Positions 1 through 8,163 are shown, counted from the first letter of the stretch. The stretch is DNA of 40,616 bases from Rikenellaceae bacterium (GCA_021201795.1 JAJQEF010000021.1:1-40616); one strand, 5' to 3'. Translations and numbers: made by a program. Notes: generated by a model from the sequence alone, not told the origin.

Positions 1-85
1 TCTTATAGAATATATAATTAACTAATTAATAAATACACAAACATTACTTAAAAAAATGCCGAAAATATCTAAAATATATATTTAA

Positions 86-93
86 TATATTTG
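86..93 (+). promoter_or_regulatory. Putative -7 element, TATATTTG
   Basis: TATATTTG matches the Bacteroidota -7 consensus TAnnTTTG. It sits 44 bases before the ATG at 137. A TTG start at 91 for the following gene would lie inside this element, which argues that translation starts further down. I see no good -33 TTTG. Confidence 0.45.
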
Positions 94-136
94 AATTTAC
101 AATTCGATCTCATTGTTAATCAAATACTAAATGCTT

Positions 137-1803
137 ATGAAAAATCATTTTTACTGAAATTTCTAACTTTAGCCACTGTAATGGGAACATTGATATTCTC
201 CTGTACCAAAGAAGAACCCATTATCGACTGGAAGTACGTTCACAATCAAGAGGATCTTATCGTAAACTCAAAGATTTTTTTCGAGGACCTAATTATTGAT
301 GCAGACACCAAAGGCACTCTCGATATAGAATCCTCCCTCGCCCCTGGCGAAATCACCCCGTTATGGGAAAACGCAATTACCAAGAAATCCGGATATTACA
401 ATTACGTCTACGTCCCATTCGTGGCCGACTATTACTACAACGTCCGCGAAACCGTAACCCAAAAATCCGGTGAAGTCGTTTACAGAACCTTCCCCGTTCA
501 ACAGGTTCTCTTGATCACACAGAACTATACCACCGGAGACATGTCTGCTCAGTACCTTACTTTAACCCCCACGAGAAGCTATCACATGAAACACCGTAGC
601 AAGGTTCTCGACAACTACATCACCGAATCCAAACACGGACAATACTCCGGACTCGCTTTCTACTATGATGTAGTTTCAATGGAACTTCTTACCACAGAAA
701 AATATAAAGAAGGCGAGATCAGCGAATTTATATCGAGGAATATTCAGAGTTACGACGAATTCTTCGAAACCTTCTACGGCTACGTCAAGAACTACACGTA
801 CCTCAGATATGAAAATATTGCCACCCGAAGCGACGGAGAATCAAATTCCGGTGGTGACGGCGGAACCACTACAGAGCCGGGAGGATTATCCGGTTCAGGA
901 GGTGGTAGTTCTGGAACGAACAATAACAATAGTAGTGGAGATAACAACTCTAATAATAACGGCAACGACGAAGGGAATAGCAATAGCAATAATAACAATA
1001 ATAGTAACAACAACAACAACAATTCTGGCGGAGGCGGGAGTGGATCCCTATTAACCGATGCTGACTTATATGGGGTGGATCCAAATGATCCGAGATATGA
1101 TGATTTTAACAAAGTTTTGAAAAATTTTAGAAATTTTTTGGCTGCCCAGGGCGTTCCTGACGATTTAAATCAAAATAATTTTCAAGATTATCTTAACCGA
1201 GTAGCCGCGGATTTTGTAACTGGTCAATTAAAAGAACACGCTGCGGCTTTATATAATGAAAACGGTAAATATTATATAAGTAAAATTTATGACGGGGAAC
1301 CCGATCAAGTTGGCTTAAGTTACTCATCTCTCTATGCAGTGGCAACGATCCATAATCATCCTGAAAATTTAGGCCCTGCCCCTACTTTGGTTGATATTGT
1401 AAATGCGGCACAAAGTGCATATAAAAGTTCAACGTTTGAGGCAATGTATGTAATAACTTACAAACAGAATGGAGATAAGTTTTTTTTCGTTGTAGACATT
1501 AAAAATTCATCAAAAACTAAAACATTTTATGTCAAGTACGGACAGTATTTCAAAAATGGGACCTTTGATACATCAACCGGAGGTAATGATGCCGTAAAAG
1601 CAAATAACGCTTACAGGAAATACATGGAAAAATATGGTTCATCAAATACTACAAATAAACTGGTTAAAGGTTTAACAGAATTTATTAACGAGCTTGATGC
1701 TGGCATGTCTATATATGAGTATTATCCATATGATACAGGTACGCCAATTTACAATTTTTGTATTATGAATAATAAGGTAATGACATTATTCCCAAAATGG
1801 TAA
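137..1803 (+). CDS. Surface lipoprotein with Asn/Ser/Gly linker and JAB/RadC-like C-terminal domain; start region frameshifted
   Basis: The protein has three parts. First is a lipoprotein signal ending at a Cys (LIFSC, codon near 202-204) and an unrecognised domain of about 230 residues. Second is a low-complexity Ser/Asn/Gly linker (about 835-1047). Third is a C-terminal domain of about 240 residues holding HNHPENLGPAPTLVDI (from 1351), which aligns with the RadC/JAB metal motif HNHP..P.PS..DI except for one extra loop residue and Thr in place of Ser. A Glu in LKEHAAALY (about 1228-1254) could be the catalytic acid. Lipidated head, disordered linker and enzymatic tip resemble polymorphic toxins or surface effectors; that is inference. 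The open frame reaches back to a TTG at 91, but ATG 137 with one more A in the A5 run at 140-144 would give a textbook signal peptide, MKKSFLLKFLTLATVMG. The next in-frame ATG is 181. A 15-bp gap separates it from the next gene. Confidence 0.6.
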
Positions 1804-1818
1804 TAAAAAATAATAACT

Positions 1819-2271
1819 ATGAAAAAGATTATTTTAATCACATTATTTGTGATGTTTGCAAATGTATTATTTGCCCAAGATTATAAACCTTTGAACGATT
1901 TTCAAAATATCGAAGAAGGTTTAATAATAAATGAGTACCACAATGCCAATCATAATTTAAAATCACCTTTTGCCGGTAAAAAGTTTCAGTATTTTCTTGA
2001 TAAATATGAACTGCCTATAAAACATTTAACTATTGAAAAATATAATCAGGATAAATTCCAGATAAATTTATATAATCAGACGAAAGATGAGTTAGAACAC
2101 ATAAATGGCGGGTATTATAGCTTAGGCTTTATATTTTCCTACGGTAAATATAATTTTGAGAAAATTGAAAATAAAATATCCAATAAAGATATTACTGAAC
2201 AACTTGATTTTTTCAAAGACTTCGTAATATTAGAAACATTAGCATATATTACACAAATATTCTTAAAATAA
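1819..2271 (+). CDS. Small exported protein, candidate partner or immunity protein of the upstream JAB lipoprotein
   Basis: 150 residues. The N-terminus is a clear type I signal peptide, MKKIILITLFVMFANVLFAQ, cleaved after FAQ, so the mature protein is about 130 residues and periplasmic or surface exposed. I recognise no family. It is rich in Asn, Lys, Tyr and Phe, ends in a hydrophobic stretch (FVILETLAYITQIFLK), and shares the AT-rich base composition of the C-terminal half of the upstream gene rather than of its N-terminal half. It starts 15 bp after that gene, so they are probably cotranscribed, and a strong terminator follows at once. Position and size suggest an immunity or accessory protein for the JAB domain, but nothing in the sequence proves it. 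Confidence 0.55.
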   Translation: MKKIILITLFVMFANVLFAQDYKPLNDFQNIEEGLIINEYHNANHNLKSPFAGKKFQYFLDKYELPIKHLTIEKYNQDKFQINLYNQTKDELEHINGGYYSLGFIFSYGKYNFEKIENKISNKDITEQLDFFKDFVILETLAYITQIFLK

Positions 2272-2298
2272 CAGGAACGGCACAAAGCCGTTCCTGTT
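2270..2298. terminator. Bidirectional terminator hairpin
   Basis: Perfect 12-bp stem AACAGGAACGGC / GCCGTTCCTGTT with loop ACAAA. It begins in the stop codon of the preceding plus-strand gene and lies between two convergent genes. Confidence 0.8.
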
Positions 2299-2304
2299 AC
2301 TATG

Positions 2305-2664
2305 TTAATTCGCTATCTTATTAATAATATTATAGACTTCGTATAGATCTAGGTTGGTGTTGCGTTCATGCTTTCGGAGTTCTTTATCTTCCTTAAAAAA
2401 ACAGGTTGGTACTTCTGCATTTTTACATACATTCGGATAATATGAACCATTATCTGATTTGCCCCACATTCTGATTATTTCCTTTGCGGGATCGGATAAA
2501 TAAACTTCAATGGGCGTTCGTTCTCTCTGTGTATTCAACGTTTTTGTCGGTAGAATCTCAAATAATCTCCCTGAATATTCTCATACTTCAAATAAAATAT
2601 ATCCGCCATATTCATTCCGTTGCAGTAAAACTGAATAACCATAAGTCCCGTGCGAATAATTCAT
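2305..2664 (-). pseudogene. Unrecognised small protein, interrupted by an in-frame TGA
   Basis: On the minus strand a frame runs from ATG 2664 to TAA at 2305 with a single stop, TGA at 2581-2583. Before the stop it reads MNYSHGTYGYSVLLQ and on to GGYILFEV; after it, EYSGRLFEILPTK, then a stretch containing PIEVYLSDPAKEIIRMWGKS and ending NLDLYEVYNIINKIAN. The 77-codon piece after the stop can be called alone from a TTG at 2538, but the sense continues across the TGA, so one broken gene of about 119 codons is more likely. I do not recognise the family. It is convergent with the gene at 1819 and shares its terminator. Protein character (Trp, Cys, Tyr, mixed charge) suggests it was coding until recently. 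Confidence 0.4.
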
Positions 2665-2794
2665 TTTTATTCTTCGGTTTATAATCCCTAATTTGCCGTA
2701 TCTAAGACAATTCCTCCGCAATAAATAAATTGCAGGTCGCTAATTATATTATTAAAAATTTTAAAAACAACGTGGTTGTTGCTGGAAAATATTA

Positions 2795-2802
2795 TATTTG
2801 TA
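2795..2802 (+). promoter_or_regulatory. Putative -7 element, TATATTTG
   Basis: TATATTTG matches TAnnTTTG and lies 18 bases before the ATG at 2821 of the C10 peptidase gene. This supports 2821 rather than any upstream start. No clear -33 box. Confidence 0.45.
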
Positions 2803-2820
2803 TTAAATGCAGATTATAAT

Positions 2821-4093
2821 ATGAAAAAAATATTAATAATTTTAACTCAGCCACTGATTTTTGGATGCTGTAACAAAGAGGATCATTACAATCAAAAACC
2901 TGAAGTTCAGACGAGAAATTATGTAGATGAACTAATCGACGAACTCAATAGATTCCTCGAAGTCTTCTATCCGGGAACCAAAAGTTCCGATTACGGAATA
3001 AAAAATGTTTTCACCCTTACCTCTGAAGGACAAACCAAATCTTACGACGTCTCGGACACCGTAATGCATATTATGAATTTCAACGACGGTTACGCGGTCT
3101 TCGGACACCGTATGCCTACAATGGAAATCTTAGCATTCGTCGAACAGGGAGAACTGGATATGACTGTTTTCGAAAATCCCGATTTCGATAAATACTTGTC
3201 GAGAAGAAGCGTTAAAGAGGAGGATGACACAGATGATGAGGAAGAAGCAGTTAACGGCATGACCGAGGATCAGTTCCGAACGTTCTTATCCGAAATGATC
3301 CTGTCCGGATCGCTCAGAATGAAGGAAGAATACGAGGTCGTCCAATCTAAAACTGATGGCCCATCGATTATAGGGCCGGGAGATTGATTCAGTGATTTTT
3401 ATTATGAAATAACTATTTTTCCTATGATCTTTACAAAATGGGACCAAAGTTCCCCTTTTAACGATTATATAAACAGTCAATATCCCGGATTTATAGCGGC
3501 CGGATGCGGACCTGTTGCGGTCGGGCAGTTTATTGTTTATCATAATCATCCGCAATGGTATTACGGAGTCGAAACGGAACAGCTTAAAAGAGTACACTGC
3601 TGGACAAATGGTCAGGAGTTTTATGGGACTGATTACGGTCTTCAAAATGTATCGATATTTTTATATGGGTTAGGGGAGTATATGAATGCTAAATGGGATT
3701 ACCAAACCGGGACACAACCCAGTCAAGCCGCAAAAGTGATCAGAGAATTAGGTTATGAAAATGTAGAATTACTGCCATATGATCTTAATAGTATAAGTTC
3801 CATATTATATGCAGCAAATCCGGTTATTGTGCGTGGAGATAATAATGGAGACTCTGGACATATGTGGCTGATCGACGGTTTCGGTTACAGGTATATAGTT
3901 CCGATACCAGACGGAATTTCATTGGTTCACTGTAATTTTGGATGGGGAGGAACTTCTGATGGTTGGTATCGTTCCGGGATATTTAAAACCAATGGCCGGT
4001 ATTATACCCCCCCCTTATATGGGTGATGGAGAAAAAACAAGAGAGTTTGTTTATCATTCTAATTTAAAATACATAAAATATGATCCACGCTAA
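2821..4093 (+). pseudogene. C10 family (streptopain-like) cysteine peptidase, broken by an in-frame TGA and a C8 frameshift
   Basis: The first part (2821-3387) has a lipoprotein-like signal (MKKILIILTQPLIFGC) and a C10 propeptide-like domain with an acidic run EEDDTDDEEEA. It ends GPGD then TGA at 3385-3387. The same frame continues without further stops into the catalytic domain, which is also open from an ATG at 3424: WDQSSPFND, catalytic Cys in AAGCGPVAV (3505), catalytic His in GHMWLIDGFGY (3859) and HCNFGWGG (3928) with the active-site Asn. Against the intact paralogue at 6300-7571, which reads GPGDRF at this point, the TGA replaces an AGA Arg codon. At 4007-4014 a run of eight C shifts the frame, giving an early TGA at 4024. 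With seven C the protein continues YMGDGEKTREFVYHS and ends at TAA 4091, matching the paralogue's C-terminus. The stop lies close to the propeptide/mature boundary, so separate expression of a propeptide and a protease cannot be excluded. Confidence 0.75.
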
Positions 4094-4858
4094 TAAATTA
4101 ATTTTGATATCATTGTTGTTATTTTTAGGATGCAATTCTAAAAATATAGAAGACGACGACCTTTAGACGGAGGCGGTATAAGAATAGAAGCCTACGTAAC
4201 CGTATATTATCACTTAAAAACTATTGAACTTCGAGGAAGTAATAACACTGTTCAAGTTTACGAAAATCTGGACATAAATAATTATTATGCTTTCAATAGC
4301 CAAAATCCCGATAGATTATCTCGGTACAAAGAATACCGCTCTTTATATAATGATTTCGGGTACGATACGATAATCTCTGCGGGATTAACGCCCAATAAAT
4401 TTATCGCGGATGTATTCACAGCTGTGGAAATTATCAGTGATAAAAATTTCGATGCCTTACATCCTGCCGGAATCTCATTGGGCGATATATGTACGTTTTA
4501 CACCCTGACTCCGTTAGAGTATATTAAAAGTAAATATACGAACTTCAATTGGGCTGATTATGAATATTACGATGAGTTTAAGAAATTATTCCCCGAAATA
4601 TTTAAAGATACCAAATACTGGGCTACTACCGGCATAGGAAGTATTTATCCCGTAAAAACTTCCGTAGACAATCTTACTCAAACCGACTTGACTTTATTAG
4701 GCCGAGGTTTGGGTGGGGAAAGGTTTTCCCCGCCTCCCTTCGCTGTCATCACCTTCGATACCGAACCTGAAGAAAAAGGCACTCATACGATAACCGTGAC
4801 CTTCACCAACACCGACGGTGACGAATTCACCGACACCGTGGAAATAACGTTCGAGTAA
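4080..4858 (+). pseudogene. Lipoprotein partner of the C10 peptidase, frameshifted near its N-terminus
   Basis: ATG 4080 opens a lipoprotein signal (MIHANKLILISLLLFLGC) overlapping the restored end of the C10 gene by 14 bp. The frame stops at TAG 4164-4166, but a frame one base off is open from 4142 and runs RPLDGGGIRIEAYVTVYYHL and on to TAA 4858; a one-base loss between about 4142 and 4164 explains it. The 144-codon open stretch starting at GTG 4424 is only the rear of this gene. The body shares landmarks with the two lipoproteins at 5122 and 5731: a Tyr-rich segment then LYND, a 'PNKFIADVFTAVEI' region like 'ALIDTIKTIEVL', and a closing beta strand after 'TNTDGDEFTDT' like 'TSGKELT'. I infer the same family, always beside a C10 peptidase. 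Function unknown; protease inhibitor or surface partner are the obvious options. Confidence 0.55.
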
Positions 4859-4880
4859 CAGTAGTGTAAAATCATATAAA

Positions 4881-4904
4881 ATACCCGCTCCTACGAGCGG
4901 GTAT
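4881..4904. terminator. Bidirectional terminator hairpin
   Basis: Perfect 10-bp stem ATACCCGCTC / GAGCGGGTAT with loop CTAC, between convergent genes. On the minus strand it is followed by a U-rich stretch. Confidence 0.8.
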
Positions 4905-4910
4905 TGTTGC

Positions 4911-5123
4911 TTAAAAACGCTTATAATCAGTTTTTACCGGATTCTTTGAAAGACAGTACCATATTATGAGCAGTGCTGTGTCAATATATAATTCATTCGT
5001 AATAACCTGTTGTTCTTGCTGATGAAGAATTACAGCCAGCAAAAAAACGTCATAAATTCCGGACGTTATTCTTCCCTTGGTAACATAATTTCTTGCAACA
5101 AGTATAAAACTTAAAATTTTCTC
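4911..5123 (-). other. Open frame of about 70 codons without ATG, possible gene remnant
   Basis: The 260-bp gap after the terminator carries a minus-strand frame with no stop between 5123 and TAA 4911-4913. It reads, in part, LVARNYVTKGRITSG, then YDVFLLAVILHQQEQQVIT and IDTALLIIWYCLSKN. It has protein-like character but no ATG or convincing start and does not continue the lipoprotein upstream, whose ending (KELTTRF) is conserved in its paralogue. A hairpin AACGTC/GACGTT (5046-5067) lies inside it. It may be the tail of a deleted gene or chance. Confidence 0.25.
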
Positions 5124-5703
5124 AGAATCTTGTTGTCAGTTCTTTTCCTGAAGTCATTGTGATCTTTATTTCGTAGTCAGAATATTCAAAAAATTGTCCG
5201 TTTTCGAACTCTAATAAAATGTAATCCGGCCTTATGAGAACCATTTTATTAGGGTCTATCTGCGTTAATTCTACCGATTTTTCTTCGCGTTGTGCAATTT
5301 CTTTACTGTATCCGCTTTTAATATATGGGTCGCATGTGAAGTAGCGTAATTTTAATGTTTCGGATATATTTACAATATCTTCATCATCTATTCTTAAAAC
5401 TTCAATTGTTTTTATGGTGTCTATCAACGCTTCACTTGGAGGAATCAGCATGTTATTATATGAGGTATCGTTATATAACTTTGAATAATATTCATACAAT
5501 GATGAATTTGGGCCAAAAGATTCTCCTTCAATTGAAAAAATAAGGTTGTGATCGGTTGTAAACACACCTATTTTTATCGACTCGGCTTTAACATATCCCA
5601 GAATAAAATTTTTTGAATACACATCTCCAATATCATGTTCATTAGATGAACATGATAACAAATAAAACACGGTTATGGAGAAAAATAATAATTTATTTAC
5701 CAT
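5122..5703 (-). CDS. C10-associated lipoprotein, second copy in the operon
   Basis: 193 residues, starting MVNKLLFFSITVFYLLSCSS: a lipoprotein signal with the lipidated Cys at 18. Predicted mostly beta, with the landmarks YYSKLYNDTSYNN, IDTIKTIEVLRIDDEDI, TCDPYIKSGY, and a C-terminal YEIKITMTSGKELTTRF. Clearly paralogous to the next gene upstream (5731-6303) throughout its length, strongest at LYND and the final SGKELT[TK]RF. It is the last gene of an operon led by the C10 peptidase at 6300-7571, with 27 bp to the preceding gene. No known domain recognised. Because every copy in the window accompanies a C10 peptidase, an inhibitor or chaperone of that peptidase is a reasonable but unproven role. 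Confidence 0.75.
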   Translation of the reverse strand: MVNKLLFFSITVFYLLSCSSNEHDIGDVYSKNFILGYVKAESIKIGVFTTDHNLIFSIEGESFGPNSSLYEYYSKLYNDTSYNNMLIPPSEALIDTIKTIEVLRIDDEDIVNISETLKLRYFTCDPYIKSGYSKEIAQREEKSVELTQIDPNKMVLIRPDYILLEFENGQFFEYSDYEIKITMTSGKELTTRF

Positions 5704-5730
5704 GATAATAGTACGTTTTTCAACTATGAT

Positions 5731-6303
5731 TCAGAATCTTTTAGTAAGTTCTTTACCGGAAACAGTTGTTACCTTTATTTCATATTCGCTATCTTCCTGA
5801 AGTATTCCTTCGTCAAAAACTAAATAGAAATCATAATTTAAAATAAGAATTATTTCTTCAGGTTTTATTTCCGTAAGTCTTGCGTTTACAAATGTATAAT
5901 GCTCTCCCTTATAAGAATTTTTCAGAAATGGATAGTATGAGTAACATCTGATTTCTTCATATTTACTGATATCTTCCAAAGCGCCACCTTCAAAAAGATA
6001 AATTTTAATCGATTGGATCGTATCGGCAATAGCCGGAGGTGAGGGAAGTTTTTTTCTTTTAAATTCAAGATCGTTATATAAAGACGCGTAAAAATCGAAT
6101 TCTACCGGATAGTTATTACTGCCAATGTATTTACCGTCGAATAATAGCTTAACCCTTTCTCCATATGTTTTTATTTCTTTTATGTTCGCTAATTCAAGAT
6201 AACTTTCAATGAAATACTCAGAATATACAAGTCCGTCTTCATTTTCATATCTGCTGCATGATATGGTAAGGCCTATAATAATTAAATATAAAATATACTT
6301 CAT
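5731..6303 (-). CDS. C10-associated lipoprotein, first copy in the operon
   Basis: About 190 residues. Of two candidate starts, 6309 (MVMKY) and 6303 (MKYIL), the second makes a 4-bp ATGA overlap with the TGA stop of the C10 peptidase gene, a typical arrangement for translational coupling, so I prefer it. The signal is MKYILYLIIIGLTISC with a lipidated Cys. The body matches the copy at 5122-5703: FYASLYNDLEF, ADTIQSIKIYL, IRCYSYYPFLKNSY, and the C-terminus YEIKVTTVSGKELTKRF. It is intact. Coupling to the peptidase suggests a stoichiometric partner, such as an inhibitor that stops activity before export or a surface adaptor. No family name recognised. Confidence 0.78.
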   Translation of the reverse strand: MKYILYLIIIGLTISCSRYENEDGLVYSEYFIESYLELANIKEIKTYGERVKLLFDGKYIGSNNYPVEFDFYASLYNDLEFKRKKLPSPPAIADTIQSIKIYLFEGGALEDISKYEEIRCYSYYPFLKNSYKGEHYTFVNARLTEIKPEEIILILNYDFYLVFDEGILQEDSEYEIKVTTVSGKELTKRF

Positions 6304-7571
6304 AACCATTCGATATTGGTTAATTGTTTAAGTTCGTACTGGTACTCTTTTTGGGTTCTGCCATTAGAATGATCATAAAATTCAAAGCATAAATAATTAT
6401 AATATCCGTTATAATCGCCAAACCATCCGGGAACACAGTGCAGAAGATAGTCATAAGTATCTGTATTTTCTTGACCCACGATGCTGCCGCCTAAATTGGG
6501 CCTGTTAGGATTATCTTTCTGAACCGCCTGGAATCCGTCCACCACCCACATATGTCCACCTGAATAACTGTAAATTAATCCTAAAAAGTTATTGGTCCTG
6601 GTAGAATAACCCCGCACTAATGCCGGATAGCCATCCCTTAATGGTGCCAATAATCTATGTATAGAATAATCTGTAAAACTAGGTACGTTTTTATAGCCCA
6701 TAACCTCGAAACAATATTTAGCCTTCGTATATTCGGTGCTGGAACCGTCCTCTACCCATCCGTAAGTTGTTCCCATGATGTTTCCGACATCCGCTACTAA
6801 ACGTGCTGTTGCTGAATTGTTGGTTCCATTAATCATACCGTTCCAATCGTAATTATAGCCGTTATACGATGCCGGTTTTTTATGATATGCCATAACTTGC
6901 GCGACTGCGATCGGAACACAGCCGGCATTAGCTCTTTCACCGTCTTTTAAAGGACATAAGTTATTATAAGGAGATCCTTGGTTCCAGTTTACGGTCAGCA
7001 GCGGTTCAACTTTTTCCGGGCCCGTTATGGGGTAGAATCTGTCGCCCGGCCCGTCCGATTCGATCTCGTCTCCTCTTCTGCCTTTAGTATCTGTTATTCC
7101 TACGGAATCCAGATATGCCAGTTCCGCATAAATAAATTGCTCCATGCCTTCCAAAACGATATCCATAAAAATATTCTCTTCGGAATCGTCAATTAAGTTC
7201 CCGTTCTCGGAATATGCCAGAATAGCATCGATCCTCCGGTCCGCCGGAATGAAGGTAAAACCGGATTTATTCTCGAAATTAACTATAAAGAATAAGGTGT
7301 CATTAGAATTTTGGAGGGATTTTGTCAGCGCTCTTTTGAATACACTGACGTCGTAATTTCCTGGCAGATTTTTAGTTGTAGTTCCGTCGTTAAATAAACT
7401 TCTCAGATAATTCGCCTCGTCGATGACTTCTTCCTCTGTTTTTATGAAAGAGGTTTTGCTTTCACTTTGTTCTGGGAGATCATTCCCGATGATCTCATTT
7501 TCCAGTAAATCCTTTGTACAGGAAAATAACATTGCCGTAATTACGGCGGCTAATAGAGATTTTTTTTTCAT
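6300..7571 (-). CDS. C10 family (streptopain-like) cysteine peptidase, intact, lipoprotein signal
   Basis: 423 residues: lipoprotein signal to Cys18 (MKKKSLLAAVITAMLFSC), propeptide about 40-180, catalytic domain about 190-423. Catalytic Cys218 lies in NAGCVPIAVAQ and His340 in GGHMWVVDGF; the substrate-cleft motif WNQGSPYNN (196-204) is typical of C10. These are secreted proteases related to SpeB of Streptococcus and the Bfp proteases of Bacteroides. Oddly, the stretch that in SpeB reads HVNWGW, with Asn assisting the catalytic His, here reads HCVPGW (378-383), so that Asn is replaced by Val, while the broken copy at 2821-4093 keeps it (HCNFGW). Activity may therefore be altered. The next lipoprotein gene overlaps the stop by 4 bp. 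No intact signal for secretion other than the lipobox is visible. Confidence 0.88.
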   Translation of the reverse strand: MKKKSLLAAVITAMLFSCTKDLLENEIIGNDLPEQSESKTSFIKTEEEVIDEANYLRSLFNDGTTTKNLPGNYDVSVFKRALTKSLQNSNDTLFFIVNFENKSGFTFIPADRRIDAILAYSENGNLIDDSEENIFMDIVLEGMEQFIYAELAYLDSVGITDTKGRRGDEIESDGPGDRFYPITGPEKVEPLLTVNWNQGSPYNNLCPLKDGERANAGCVPIAVAQVMAYHKKPASYNGYNYDWNGMINGTNNSATARLVADVGNIMGTTYGWVEDGSSTEYTKAKYCFEVMGYKNVPSFTDYSIHRLLAPLRDGYPALVRGYSTRTNNFLGLIYSYSGGHMWVVDGFQAVQKDNPNRPNLGGSIVGQENTDTYDYLLHCVPGWFGDYNGYYNYLCFEFYDHSNGRTQKEYQYELKQLTNIEWL

Positions 7572-7707
7572 AGTAAGATTATTAATGGATTTCCTCGCAA
7601 TTTAATATTATATTTAATTACTATGAAAAATAATAAAGTTTATTTATTATTATATTGAAATTTTTATCTGAATCGTATGCGATCAGCAAACTTTTATTTA
7701 TAAAAAA

Positions 7708-7725
7708 AACGGTCCGAAGACCGTT
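7708..7725 (-). terminator. Intrinsic terminator of the lipocalin-like gene
   Basis: Stem AACGGTC / GACCGTT with loop CGAA, followed on the minus strand by eight U (plus-strand A run 7702-7709). It starts 3 bp after the stop of the minus-strand gene. Confidence 0.75.
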
Positions 7726-7728
7726 ATT

Positions 7729-8163
7729 TTATTCTACTACGGAATTTTTCTTCAGTTTTATTTTGGTAAATTTATATGGGTCGTCTTTTTTATGCTGGAT
7801 AACTCTAAATTCCGCATCGGTGTCGGTTAATGAAATTATCTCATATATCAGTTCGTCACCGTAAAGTATTATATCGATTTTTTTCCCGTCGAGCTTATAG
7901 GTTCCATACCCTGCTCCATAAGAACCTCTTCCTTCGTAATTGTAATCGTTTTTGAATATGATGTAACTGGGGGCGAATTTTAATCCTTCGGCAAAATTAG
8001 TATCCAGCAGATCGTAATAGGTTTCGTTGAATTCCGCATCGGTAATTCTCCAATAGCCGATAAGAATATTTTCATCATAGTCGAAAGAGTTGTCGTCGTC
8101 TTTTGAGCATCCGGAAAAAAGAATTACACAGATTAATGTGAGAAAGGGGAAAAATCTTTTCAT
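7729..8163 (-). CDS. Small lipocalin-like lipoprotein
   Basis: 144 residues from ATG 8163. An upstream in-frame ATG at 8202 would add 13 residues ahead of the signal, so 8163 (MKRFFPFLTLICVILFSGC) is chosen: a lipobox FSGC followed by an acidic Lys-Asp-Asp-Asp stretch. The mature part (LIGYWRITDAEF, GTYKLDGKKIDIILYGDE, IISLTDTDAEFRVIQHKK) has the strand pattern of the lipocalin-like lipoproteins common in Bacteroidota, small beta barrels starting with a G.W motif. Ligand unknown. It is a single gene with its own terminator, oriented like the C10 operon but separated from it by about 155 bp with no other feature. Confidence 0.65.
   Translation of the reverse strand: MKRFFPFLTLICVILFSGCSKDDDNSFDYDENILIGYWRITDAEFNETYYDLLDTNFAEGLKFAPSYIIFKNDYNYEGRGSYGAGYGTYKLDGKKIDIILYGDELIYEIISLTDTDAEFRVIQHKKDDPYKFTKIKLKKNSVVE

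Noticed and set aside
91-136. TTG 91 as start of the first gene
   Set aside because: It lies inside a -7 promoter element and gives no signal peptide in the usual position.
792-1112. Minus-strand frame with a poly-Leu run
   Set aside because: It is the antisense image of the Ser/Asn/Gly linker repeat codons; no start signal or family.
5046-5067. AACGTC/GACGTT hairpin as operon terminator
   Set aside because: Short stem with a 10-base loop inside an open frame; the stronger hairpin at 4881-4904 already serves as terminator.
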